A DNA stretch of 64,000 nucleotides from Fibrella aquatilis. Lineage in GTDB: Bacteria > Bacteroidota > Bacteroidia > Cytophagales > Spirosomataceae. Location: contig NZ_JAFMYU010000003.1 in NCBI RefSeq assembly GCF_017353255.1, positions 248,001-312,000 on the forward strand, in the 5' to 3' direction. Made by a program: the position numbers and the translations under genes. Below are positions 45,508-53,311 of the stretch, one piece after another. Within the stretch, counting starts at the first letter, position 1, and every line of letters starts with the position of its first letter. The notes beneath the pieces were generated by a model. It saw only the letters and a list, made by a program, of their open reading frames with translations, made no database searches and was not told the origin of the DNA.

Positions 45508-47208
45508 ATGAAGCAACTTGTTACTGCGGATTACATCGTTTTCCTCCTCTATTTTATTGGCGTTTCGGCCTATGGCTACTGGATCTACAAACGCAAGCAG
45601 ACCAAAAATCAAGATACTAAAGATTTCTTCCTGGCCGAAGGGTCGCTGACCTGGTGGGCTATTGGGGCGTCGCTCATCGCCTCTAACATCTCGGCCGAAC
45701 AGTTCATCGGCATGTCGGGCAATGGGTTCACGCTGGGGGTAGCTGTGGCGGCCTATGAGTGGCTGGCGGCCATTGCGCTCATTATTGTGGCGGTGTGGTT
45801 CATTCCGATCTACCTGAAGAATAAAATCTACACCATGCCGCAGTTTCTGAGCACCCGCTATAATGAAACCGTGAGCCTGATCATGGCCGTGTTCTGGCTG
45901 TTTCTGTACGTTTTCGTTAACCTGACCTCTATCCTGTTTCTGGGTGCTCTGGCCATCAGCAGCCTCGTTGGCCCCGATTCGTTTCATCCCATCGTGATCG
46001 GCCTCAGCCTGTTTGCCATCGTGATCACCCTCGGCGGCATGAAAGTGATTGGCTTCACCGACGTGATTCAGGTGCTGGTGCTCATCATTGGTGGCCTGGT
46101 AACGACCTACCTGGCGCTGGTAAAGGTGAGCGAAGTGATGGGCCTGGGTTCATCGGCAGTGACGGGGTTTCAGGCTATGATTGCCAACGCCGATGACCAC
46201 TTCCACATGATCTTCGAGAAGCCCACCGCCAATACCCCGCAAGTGGAAGTAAACAAGTATTTGACCCTGCCGGGCATTGCTATGTACCTGGCCGGGCAGT
46301 GGATCGTGAACCTCAACTACTGGGGTTGCAACCAGTATATTACCCAGCGCGCCTTGGGTGCCGACCTGCAAACGGCCCGTACGGGTATTCTGTTTGCAGC
46401 CTTGCTGAAGCTGTTTATGCCCCTGATCGTGATGGTGCCGGGCATTGCCGCCTATGTGATTTTCAAAAATGGCGGTCTCCAGGCCGAAATGGCCACCAAC
46501 GGCAAGGTCATGGCCGACAACGCCTACTCGGCGGTGCTCACGTTCCTGCCTAGTGGACTCAAAGGTCTGTCGGTGGCGGCGCTGACGGCGGCTATCGTGG
46601 CCTCGCTGGCGGGCAAAGCCAACTCCATTTCTACCATCTTCACGCTCGACATCTACCAGAAATACATCAAGCCGCAGGCCAATCAGCAGCAGCTGGTGTG
46701 GGTGGGTCGGCTCACGATTTTGGCGGCCATGCTGATCTCTATTGGCTTCACCTGGCAAGATTCGCTCGGCATTGGGGGTGAGGGTGGCTTCACCTTCATC
46801 CAGAAGTATACGGGCTACGTTAGCCCCGGTATTTTCGCCGTGTTTATCCTGGGCTTTTTCTGGAAACGGACCACCGGTGCCGCCGCCGTAACGGGTATTT
46901 TGCTGGGCCTGGGGCTGGCGGTGCTCTTCAATGATTTTGCGCCAAAACTATTCGGCAATGAAACGCTGCTATACACGGCCTTCTTCAACAGCAATTCGGG
47001 CCAAATGGAGATTCCGTTCCTGATCTGCATGGGCTGGTCATTTGTGTTTACGGTATTGACTATGGTGGCCATGAGCCTGGCCGGACCCAAAATCAACCCC
47101 AAAGCCTTCGTTATCGACGCCAGCATGTTCCGCGTGTCGCCATCAACAACGACCATGATTGTTATCATCCTGGTCATCATTTCGGCCTTGTATATTCGGT
47201 TTTGGTAG
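45508..47208 (+). CDS. Sodium:solute symporter, SSS family (vSGLT-like)
   Basis: 566 residues with about 13-14 membrane helices. N-terminal DYIVFLLYFIGVSAYGYWIYKRKQ...DFFLAEGSLTWWAIGASLIASNISAEQFIGMSGNGFTLGVAVAAYEW matches the sodium/galactose symporter branch; the Na site region includes AALTAAIVASLAGKANSISTIFTLDIY. It imports a sugar or similar solute with Na+ across the inner membrane; substrate not determinable. It stands between a divergent kinase gene and palindrome P13. Confidence 0.9.
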   Translation: MKQLVTADYIVFLLYFIGVSAYGYWIYKRKQTKNQDTKDFFLAEGSLTWWAIGASLIASNISAEQFIGMSGNGFTLGVAVAAYEWLAAIALIIVAVWFIPIYLKNKIYTMPQFLSTRYNETVSLIMAVFWLFLYVFVNLTSILFLGALAISSLVGPDSFHPIVIGLSLFAIVITLGGMKVIGFTDVIQVLVLIIGGLVTTYLALVKVSEVMGLGSSAVTGFQAMIANADDHFHMIFEKPTANTPQVEVNKYLTLPGIAMYLAGQWIVNLNYWGCNQYITQRALGADLQTARTGILFAALLKLFMPLIVMVPGIAAYVIFKNGGLQAEMATNGKVMADNAYSAVLTFLPSGLKGLSVAALTAAIVASLAGKANSISTIFTLDIYQKYIKPQANQQQLVWVGRLTILAAMLISIGFTWQDSLGIGGEGGFTFIQKYTGYVSPGIFAVFILGFFWKRTTGAAAVTGILLGLGLAVLFNDFAPKLFGNETLLYTAFFNSNSGQMEIPFLICMGWSFVFTVLTMVAMSLAGPKINPKAFVIDASMFRVSPSTTTMIVIILVIISALYIRFW

Positions 47209-47213
47209 TACTT

Positions 47214-47337
47214 GTAGAGACGCAAGATTTTGCGTCTCAGGCGCGGCATACTAAGAATGATAACCGATGGCTTTCATTAAAAATCATTCATACCTCTTAG
47301 TATGTCGCGCCTGAGACGCAAAATCTTGCGTCTCTAC
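47214..47337. repeat. Intergenic palindrome P13 (43-bp stem, nested palindromes)
   Basis: Arms 47214-47256 and 47295-47337 match at 42 of 43 positions around a 38-nt loop. Each arm contains its own 9-bp inverted repeat (GAGACGCAA-GATT-TTGCGTCTC), so each could fold into a separate small hairpin. It lacks the heptad build of the other members. Confidence 0.95.
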
Positions 47338-47345
47338 TACCTTTG
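47338..47345 (+). promoter_or_regulatory. Candidate -7 element of thrB (TACCTTTG) abutting P13
   Basis: TACCTTTG fits TAnnTTTG, starts on the base after palindrome P13 and lies 20 nt before the GTG start codon. Any -33 contact would fall inside the palindrome's right arm. Confidence 0.45.
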
Positions 47346-47365
47346 CCTCCTGAATCTCCTCCCCT

Positions 47366-48298
47366 GTGAACGAAATACGCGTGTTTGCCCCGGCTACGGT
47401 GGCCAATGTGGCTTGTGGCTTCGATATTTTTGGCTTTGCCGTCGATCAGCCCGGCGATGAAGTGCTGCTCCGCCAAACCGACGTGCCGGGGGTTCGTATC
47501 CTCGACATCATTGGCGACGACGGTCGGCTGCCCCGCGAGGCTGCCCGCAATACGGCCGGCATTGCCATCCAGGTGTTTCTGAAAAAGCTAGGCCGTACCG
47601 ACGTGGGTTTCGACATGGTGCTGACCAAGCATATGCCCCTGGGTAGTGGGCTGGGATCCAGCGCGGCGAGTGCCGTGGCGGGGGTTTTTGCGGCTAACGA
47701 ACTGCTGGGCAGGCCCCTGACCACGCTGGAACTGCTACCCTTTGCTATGGAAGGCGAGCGTGTAGCCTGCGGTTCGGCTCATGCCGATAACGTGGGGCCG
47801 TCGTTGCTGGGGGGATTTGTGGTTGTTCGGAGTTACAATCCCCTCGACGTGATCAAGATTGAAACGCCCGCCAATCTGTTCGCCACGCTGGTGCACCCCG
47901 ACGTGGAGGTGAACACCAAAGACGCCCGCTACATTCTGAAAAACGAGGTGTCGCTCAAGAATGCGATCACGCAGATGGGCAACGTAGCGGGCCTCATTGC
48001 GGGCCTGATGAAGCCCGATTATGACCTCATCGGCCGCTCGATGGTCGACGTGATCATTGAACCCGTCCGGTCGATTCTCATTCCCGAATTCAACGAAGTG
48101 AAACAGGCTGCCATGGCCAGCGGTGCCCTGGGGTGCAGTATTTCCGGCTCCGGCCCGTCGATGTTTGCCCTCAGCCGCGACGCCGAAACCGCTCAACACG
48201 TGGGGCAAGCCATGCAACAGGCGTTCCTCTCCGTCGGCATCACCAGCGACGTATACGTCTCCGGCATCAACAACGCCGGACCGAGGGTGATGTACTGA
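47366..48298 (+). CDS. thrB: Homoserine kinase (GHMP family)
   Basis: 310 residues, GTG start. Phosphorylates homoserine on the way to threonine, cytosolic. GHMP motif 1 region VFAPATVANVACGFDIFGFAV, motif 2 PLGSGLGSSAASAVAGVFAANELLG (ATP phosphate loop) and motif 3 MASGALGCSISGSGPSMFAL are intact. In many Bacteroidota thrA, thrB and thrC are clustered; here thrB stands alone, and the neighbours are a symporter and a T9SS cargo protein. Confidence 0.95.
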   Translation: MNEIRVFAPATVANVACGFDIFGFAVDQPGDEVLLRQTDVPGVRILDIIGDDGRLPREAARNTAGIAIQVFLKKLGRTDVGFDMVLTKHMPLGSGLGSSAASAVAGVFAANELLGRPLTTLELLPFAMEGERVACGSAHADNVGPSLLGGFVVVRSYNPLDVIKIETPANLFATLVHPDVEVNTKDARYILKNEVSLKNAITQMGNVAGLIAGLMKPDYDLIGRSMVDVIIEPVRSILIPEFNEVKQAAMASGALGCSISGSGPSMFALSRDAETAQHVGQAMQQAFLSVGITSDVYVSGINNAGPRVMY

Positions 48299-48302
48299 AA
48301 GG

Positions 48303-48365
48303 AGTGGCAGTAGGCAGTGCTGACGCTGCTATATTGCTCTAGCGTCAGCACTGCCTACTGCCACT
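48303..48365. repeat. Intergenic palindrome P14 (25-bp perfect stem)
   Basis: Arms 48303-48327 and 48341-48365 pair perfectly around a 13-nt loop. Core GTGCTGACGCT/AGCGTCAGCAC; arm heptads built on ACTGCC (for example ACTGCCC/ACTGCCA), continuing unpaired to about 48378. Lies between convergent thrB and the T9SS protein gene. Confidence 0.95.
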
Positions 48366-48382
48366 GCCCACTGCCACTTCTC

Positions 48383-50731
48383 TTAGTACATCACCGTCAG
48401 TGTACCCTGCTGTTCGGGTAGGAAGGGAGTAGGCCGCACCATGTAGTGATACACGCCCGACGGGATCAACTGCCCGGACAGTCGCCCGTCCCAGGGGTGT
48501 TGGTAGTCGTCGCTGGCAAAGACTACCTCGCCCCAGCGGTTGAACACCCGCACCGTGCAGCCCGGAAAAGACTCAACACCCCGAAACTCCCAGGTGTCGT
48601 TCATCCTGTCGCCGTTAGGGCTGAAGGCCGTGGGGATAAACAGGCCCGGCAGCACCGTCAGCTCCACGTCGTCAGAGAGGGGGCATACGCCGTTGCGGCT
48701 CACGACGAGGCGGTAGGTGGTGGTCTGGGCAGGCTGCGCCACCGTGCTAATGGCCGTACCCGAACTCAGCCCCGCCACCGGTAACCAGGTGAAGGTTAGC
48801 CCCGTGCCGGGTGGGCCGGTTAAGGAAACTCGGCTACCCACTACGATGGTCTGGTTCGGGCCAAGATCGGGCTGTGGCACGTCGACTACGGTATACGTTC
48901 GGGTAGTGTCGGCGCGGCACCCGGCAGCGTTCGTTACTGAATACACAACCGTGTGGCGACCAGCCCCCACCAGGGCCGGGTTTAGCTGACTACCGCTGAC
49001 GCCCGTGCCTGAAAACACGCCACCCACGGGGCTACCCCGCAAAGCCAGCGCCGGGGCCGAAGACCCGCAAATAGGCGAAATAGAGTCGATTTGGGGCACT
49101 GGGCGGGCGTTCACCTGCGCCACCGCCGACTTCACCGAACAAACCGAATCGCTGACGGTAACCAGATACCCCCCCGGCTTGTCGGCGCGGGTGGTGGCCG
49201 CCGTGGTAGACAAGGGTGCACCGTTGAATTGCCAGCTGTAGCTGATGCCGGTTAGCGACTGGGGAAGCCTGACAGTTAGTTGACTTCCCGTGCAGAGCGG
49301 CCCCGACAGCGATGCCACCACGATGGCACTCGTGAGCGGGCTTTTCACCAGCTTCACCGAGTCGGCGCTGAGGCAATTGTTGGCCGTATTTAGTATCTCC
49401 AGCCGGTATTTTCCGCCCCGTGGCGACATCAGTTTGGGGCTTGTTTCGCCGGGTAGGGGCTGGCCATCCTGAAACCACTGGTACCTGAAATTGGGGCTGG
49501 TGTTGGCCTGTAATGATGCAGGACGATCTGCACAAATGACCGTGTCAGCGACCGTAATCCGGGCCGGGTCGTTGGGTTTATACGTCACCCTGAACGCCTC
49601 CGAGACCGAGTCACGGGTGCAGACGGTGGCAAAACTTTTGATAACCGTATAGTCGCCCGCCAGCGTGGTGCGAATCGTAGGTTTGTTTTCGCCGGGTAGG
49701 TTATAACCGTCGCGCCGCCACTGGTAGTTGAAGTCGGGTGCGTTTTCTGACGTAAGTGTAATGTCGCTGCCCAGGCAGATGGCAATGGGCGAGGCCCCCG
49801 TTGGCGAGACCGGCGTAATGACGGGCTTGGGCGGCACCTGCGGCGAACAGTCGACAACCAGAATCTGATGGTCGCGGCGCACTTCGCCAATCTTCACGCC
49901 GTTCCGATATTCTTCGCAAAGCACCGCAAAGGCAAACAAACCCAGCTTGTCGGGCCTTACGCTCAGCACACCGTCGCTGCTGATGGTCAGAGCTGGTTTT
50001 CCCGAAATAGCATTTTTGGCCGAGTAGCCCGGTTGCCACGACAGCAAGGGAAAATCGGGGTCTTTGTACGAATTCTTGAAACCATAGGGCGTGTAGATAT
50101 TGTCGCGGTAGGGTGTCACGAGCGAATACCGCAGTTCATCACCGTCGGCGTCGGTGGCCTGAAAGGGGAGGGTGAAATCTTTGTCGCGGCAGATGTATTC
50201 GGGGTTGGGCGTCAGGAATACCGGCGACGAGTTGCGGAAGGCACCACCCCCGCGCAGCAGGGCCGGAAACGCCAGGTAGTAGATCATACCCGACTGATCG
50301 GGCCGGTCGATGTTGGTGACGTTTTTGTTACGGCAGCACTTCTCCCAAACGATATAGTAGCCTGCCGGGTCGTTGTACTGCGCGGCGTCGAGTTGAATCA
50401 GCCCCTGGTATTTCACCTCCGACGTTTCCAGGCCCTTCGACCGGGCACAGGCGGGGTTGGCGTAGACCAGCAGGATTTTACGGAGAAATTTCAGCGGGAA
50501 ATCGCCCATCAGCTTATTGTCGCGCTGCCTGAAAATGGAGAGGAAAATCTGCGGGTCAATGACGGCCTCGGGGCCTTTGCTGGCTTCGTCGATATACAGA
50601 TTAAGGCTCAACCGATACTGTCCCGGCTTACCCGTAGCCACCAGCTCCACGTTGCCCCCGGCAATGTGCGATGCCCAGGCTAGTCTACTGGTGAGGCAAA
50701 ACAGCATGAAAAAAAGTAGTGCTGGTTTCAT
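48383..50731 (-). CDS. Secreted repeat protein with CHU/gliding-type C-terminal domain (T9SS cargo)
   Basis: 782 residues from the ATG ending at 50731, with signal peptide MKPALLFFMLFCLTSRLAWA. N-terminal region (SHIAGGNVELVATGKPGQYRLSLNLYID...) is typical of gliding-associated surface proteins; the middle has Ig/PKD-like beta domains with repeated YQW(R/F)xDG motifs; the last 85 residues (FIPTAFSPNGDRMNDTWEFRGVESFPGCTVRVFNRWGEVVFASDDYQHPWDGRLSGQLIPSGVYHYMV) are the gliding motility-associated C-terminal domain used for type IX secretion. Cell-surface or secreted adhesin; ligand unknown. Confidence 0.9.
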   Translation of the reverse strand: MKPALLFFMLFCLTSRLAWASHIAGGNVELVATGKPGQYRLSLNLYIDEASKGPEAVIDPQIFLSIFRQRDNKLMGDFPLKFLRKILLVYANPACARSKGLETSEVKYQGLIQLDAAQYNDPAGYYIVWEKCCRNKNVTNIDRPDQSGMIYYLAFPALLRGGGAFRNSSPVFLTPNPEYICRDKDFTLPFQATDADGDELRYSLVTPYRDNIYTPYGFKNSYKDPDFPLLSWQPGYSAKNAISGKPALTISSDGVLSVRPDKLGLFAFAVLCEEYRNGVKIGEVRRDHQILVVDCSPQVPPKPVITPVSPTGASPIAICLGSDITLTSENAPDFNYQWRRDGYNLPGENKPTIRTTLAGDYTVIKSFATVCTRDSVSEAFRVTYKPNDPARITVADTVICADRPASLQANTSPNFRYQWFQDGQPLPGETSPKLMSPRGGKYRLEILNTANNCLSADSVKLVKSPLTSAIVVASLSGPLCTGSQLTVRLPQSLTGISYSWQFNGAPLSTTAATTRADKPGGYLVTVSDSVCSVKSAVAQVNARPVPQIDSISPICGSSAPALALRGSPVGGVFSGTGVSGSQLNPALVGAGRHTVVYSVTNAAGCRADTTRTYTVVDVPQPDLGPNQTIVVGSRVSLTGPPGTGLTFTWLPVAGLSSGTAISTVAQPAQTTTYRLVVSRNGVCPLSDDVELTVLPGLFIPTAFSPNGDRMNDTWEFRGVESFPGCTVRVFNRWGEVVFASDDYQHPWDGRLSGQLIPSGVYHYMVRPTPFLPEQQGTLTVMY

Positions 50732-50954
50732 ACGTCGAGATAACAAGTAAGCAAGGAAAAATACGAACTAATCGGGAAAGCAACGTATACTTATCTACTG
50801 GTTGGCCCGAATACGGGCAAGACCTTAACCAGACGCAAAAGGTTGCTTCGTACCGTATATCTCAGACGTGATTTTCGTAGCGACCGCTGGGTAGAGGATC
50901 TCTTTTCGCAACACTAGGCGGCGTGGGTAGGTTATCCGTCAAATTACCAACGTT

Positions 50955-51464
50955 ATGTCAACTCCCGAAAAAGCCAGCCGAGCCTTCAATTATGACCTGG
51001 ACTACCGCAACCTGAACCTGCGCGAACAGCCGGAGCTTTATCGCGTAGGTAAGGGCGAGATGGGGGTCTTGTTGGTGAGGCCGTACAGAGACGAAATCCT
51101 GCCCCACTGGCGCTTTAAAACGCCGGATATCGCCCGCGAATCGTCGGAGAAAATCTACGCGATGTTTCTCGATTACAAAGCCGCCAACGACTTCATTGGC
51201 ATGGACATGGCCAGAAAATTTTTGCAAATGGGCTATACACGGGCGAGGCGGTACGCCAACCACGCCTCTGGCCAGAAATACGATGGCCCCGTTCCTGATG
51301 ATAAAAAAGGGCAGTCTGGTGCGCACGGCCGCGAGCAGCTACCGCGCACGGAAGACCCCGTCAAAGCCGAATCGGCCCGGATTTTCTACGCCAAATACCT
51401 CCAGGCCCGCGAAGACCCGGAGTATAAGAAACAAAGAAAAGAGTGGCAGGAGAAGTGGGGGTGA
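50955..51464 (+). CDS. DUF4385 family protein
   Basis: 169 residues. Features of DUF4385: FNYDLDYRNLNLREQPELYRVGKGEMGVLLVRPYRDEILPHWRFKTPDIARESSEKIYAMFLDYK at the N-terminus, then MDMARKFLQMGYTRARRYANHASGQKYDG. Basic, without membrane segments, cytosolic. Its biochemical role is unknown to me. It converges on rnhA with a 16-bp gap that carries no palindrome. Confidence 0.85.
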   Translation: MSTPEKASRAFNYDLDYRNLNLREQPELYRVGKGEMGVLLVRPYRDEILPHWRFKTPDIARESSEKIYAMFLDYKAANDFIGMDMARKFLQMGYTRARRYANHASGQKYDGPVPDDKKGQSGAHGREQLPRTEDPVKAESARIFYAKYLQAREDPEYKKQRKEWQEKWG

Positions 51465-51480
51465 GGTAATAGGCCGAGGG

Positions 51481-52113
51481 CTATTTCCGGCCAAAGTCGG
51501 CGGGGTTTTCGCCCCACTGGGTGGTTTCCCATTTCAGAATCGCATTGGCAAACCGGTGGGTGTTGAGCCAGGTTTCGGCCCGTTGGATCAGCTCGAACAG
51601 CTCGGCGTTGCGGGGGGTGGGGTCCAGCTTAGTGTTGGCCTTTTTCTTTTTCACCCAGCTAATGGCCGTGCGCGAATCGGAGTAGACAGGCAGGTTCGAG
51701 TCGCGCTGATGGAGCATGGCAAGGGCGTGGACCACCGCCAGAAACTCGCCGATGTTGTTGGTGCCGTCGGGGTAGGGGCCGCGGTGGAAGAGTTTTTGTT
51801 TCGTAGGGAGGTAAATACCCTGATATTCCATGTCGCCGGTGGCGGTGTTCCAGGCGGCATCGACCACCACGCTGTCTTCAATGGGGGGGCGGTGCAGGTC
51901 GGTGAGTTTCAGTTGTGGGGCGGCTTTGCCCTTGCTACCCATGTACCGCGATGGCTTGTCGCTGTAGGCTTTCAAGGCCTCTACCTTACTGTCGAACGAT
52001 TTAAAAACGGCCTTGTCGAAGCCTTCAACCTGCTTCTTGCACGTATCCCAGCTATCGAACACCCCCGTTTGCCGCCCACTCCAGACCACGTAATATTTCT
52101 GCTTCTTCGCCAT
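51481..52113 (-). CDS. rnhA: Ribonuclease H1 with viroplasmin-type RNA/DNA-hybrid-binding domain
   Basis: 210 residues. N-terminal hybrid-binding domain (KKQKYYVVWSGRQTGVFDSWDTCKKQVEGFDKAVFKSFDSKVEALKAY, about 3-48) and a C-terminal RNase H fold with catalytic DAAWNTATGDMEYQG (first Asp), NNIGEFLAVVHAL (Glu) and PVYSDSRTAISWVKKKK (Asp). Cleaves RNA in RNA-DNA hybrids, cytosolic. It lies 3 bp downstream of the DUF6338-like membrane gene, so it may be the last gene of that operon, an unusual pairing. Confidence 0.92.
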   Translation of the reverse strand: MAKKQKYYVVWSGRQTGVFDSWDTCKKQVEGFDKAVFKSFDSKVEALKAYSDKPSRYMGSKGKAAPQLKLTDLHRPPIEDSVVVDAAWNTATGDMEYQGIYLPTKQKLFHRGPYPDGTNNIGEFLAVVHALAMLHQRDSNLPVYSDSRTAISWVKKKKANTKLDPTPRNAELFELIQRAETWLNTHRFANAILKWETTQWGENPADFGRK

Positions 52114-52116
52114 AAT

Positions 52117-53004
52117 TTATGATGCCGGAATCACTTCGGCTAAATCGACATAAGTAATCGTTAGATTTTTGAGCTGACCATAAGGAAATACAACTAATTG
52201 CTCATTTATTTCCTCAGACTCGTCGTAACTAAACGCTTCTTTATTGCTGAATTTTTCGCCCAACGGACTGTCGAAATTCGCCGATTGCTGGTATTTAAAT
52301 CCACTTATCTCTTTATGAATAAATCGTTTAGACACGTTAAATAAAATAATTCTGTCCAAGCCATTATTGTCTGATAACTCATAATCCCAAAGAAAACCAT
52401 CGTAGATGATCGATTGCTCTTTTGTTTCACTCAACACGTGAATCCAAATAACGTCAAGCGTTTTTTCCGCTTTACCCAAAATTCGGCCTGAGAGCAAATA
52501 ATCCCAATCGCTACTGAAGCGTAATAGTTTGATAAACAGGTCGATGTAATACCGTTTGACTACTGTACGGCAGACTGCCCCTATACTACTTGCTACCACC
52601 AAAAGGGCCAAAAAATAGCCTATAAAACGGGGTAAGCTATCCGTAACCTGCTCAATAGCAGCAGCATCGAGCCTGTCTGCAACTAAAATCCTGTAGACCA
52701 GTCCATAGTCGGGTACGCTTACTCGCCAATGACCAAAGCCCGACACCAGCTGAATGGTTAACAAATGCACAAAAAAAGCAGGCAATAAAGAAGCGATAAC
52801 CTGCTCCCATATTGCCTGCCCGAAAATGCGAAATTTACTTTTACTTACGTTTCTGTTAAACTGAATCTGACCTTTGCCTAATGGCACCGTTGCTGAAGCA
52901 CCAAAGATTCCTTTTACATCGAAACCTCGAACATACAAAACCCGAAACAAAACACCTGGGTAAAGTAACGCCACAATAACGACGGCCCCGAAAGCTATAT
53001 TCAT
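52117..53004 (-). CDS. Membrane protein resembling DUF6338
   Basis: 295 residues. N-terminal helix (FGAVVIVALLYPGVLFRVLYVRG), two further hydrophobic segments (about 68-90 VIASLLPAFFVHLLTIQLVSG and 127-150 FIGYFLALLVVASSIGAV), then a soluble C-terminal domain of about 135 residues with SETKEQSIIYDGFLWDYEL and LDRIILFNVSKRFIHKE. The arrangement resembles DUF6338 proteins, which I recall as accessory and often near defence or mobile genes; the assignment is tentative. Preceded at 11 bp by a 53-residue gene. The region is AT-richer than its neighbours. Confidence 0.6.
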   Translation of the reverse strand: MNIAFGAVVIVALLYPGVLFRVLYVRGFDVKGIFGASATVPLGKGQIQFNRNVSKSKFRIFGQAIWEQVIASLLPAFFVHLLTIQLVSGFGHWRVSVPDYGLVYRILVADRLDAAAIEQVTDSLPRFIGYFLALLVVASSIGAVCRTVVKRYYIDLFIKLLRFSSDWDYLLSGRILGKAEKTLDVIWIHVLSETKEQSIIYDGFLWDYELSDNNGLDRIILFNVSKRFIHKEISGFKYQQSANFDSPLGEKFSNKEAFSYDESEEINEQLVVFPYGQLKNLTITYVDLAEVIPAS

Positions 53005-53015
53005 TCGGAAACCAG

Positions 53016-53177
53016 TTAACGGGAGGTCACTTCGACAACGACACTTTTGCTTTTGTCTTTGTCATAATAAGTGATTCTGTTGCTCTGGGCTTTGCCAGAC
53101 AAAACGTCTTTCAGTTGACGAGTAGCAGCTTTGTCTGTTAATAACTTCTGAGCTAATTCACTGATTGGCGGTATCAT
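53016..53177 (-). CDS. 53-residue protein upstream of the DUF6338-like gene
   Basis: A short frame (MIPPISELAQKLLTDKAAT... ending VVVEVTSR) 11 bp ahead of the DUF6338-like gene on the same strand. The N-half looks like an amphipathic helix and the C-half is a charged beta-like segment with a KDKSKS run. The spacing, shared strand and lack of any other gene in the gap support coding. Its role is unknown; a small partner or antitoxin-like protein is possible but not shown. Confidence 0.5.
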   Translation of the reverse strand: MIPPISELAQKLLTDKAATRQLKDVLSGKAQSNRITYYDKDKSKSVVVEVTSR

Positions 53178-53311
53178 GCTGATTGGTAATTATGCTCGAA
53201 ATTGATTCATTCTCTTGGTAACAACAAGCGTTTGCTAACAAAAGTTGATCCGGTATTTCCCTTGACCTGGTACCGTTGCTTGTTTAGATAAGCGCCAGCA
53301 ACCAACAATCG

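Noticed and set aside
47214-47337. Insertion-sequence ends
   Set aside because: The 43-bp inverted arms enclose only 38 nt, with no transposase and no evident target duplication; a MITE-like origin stays open.
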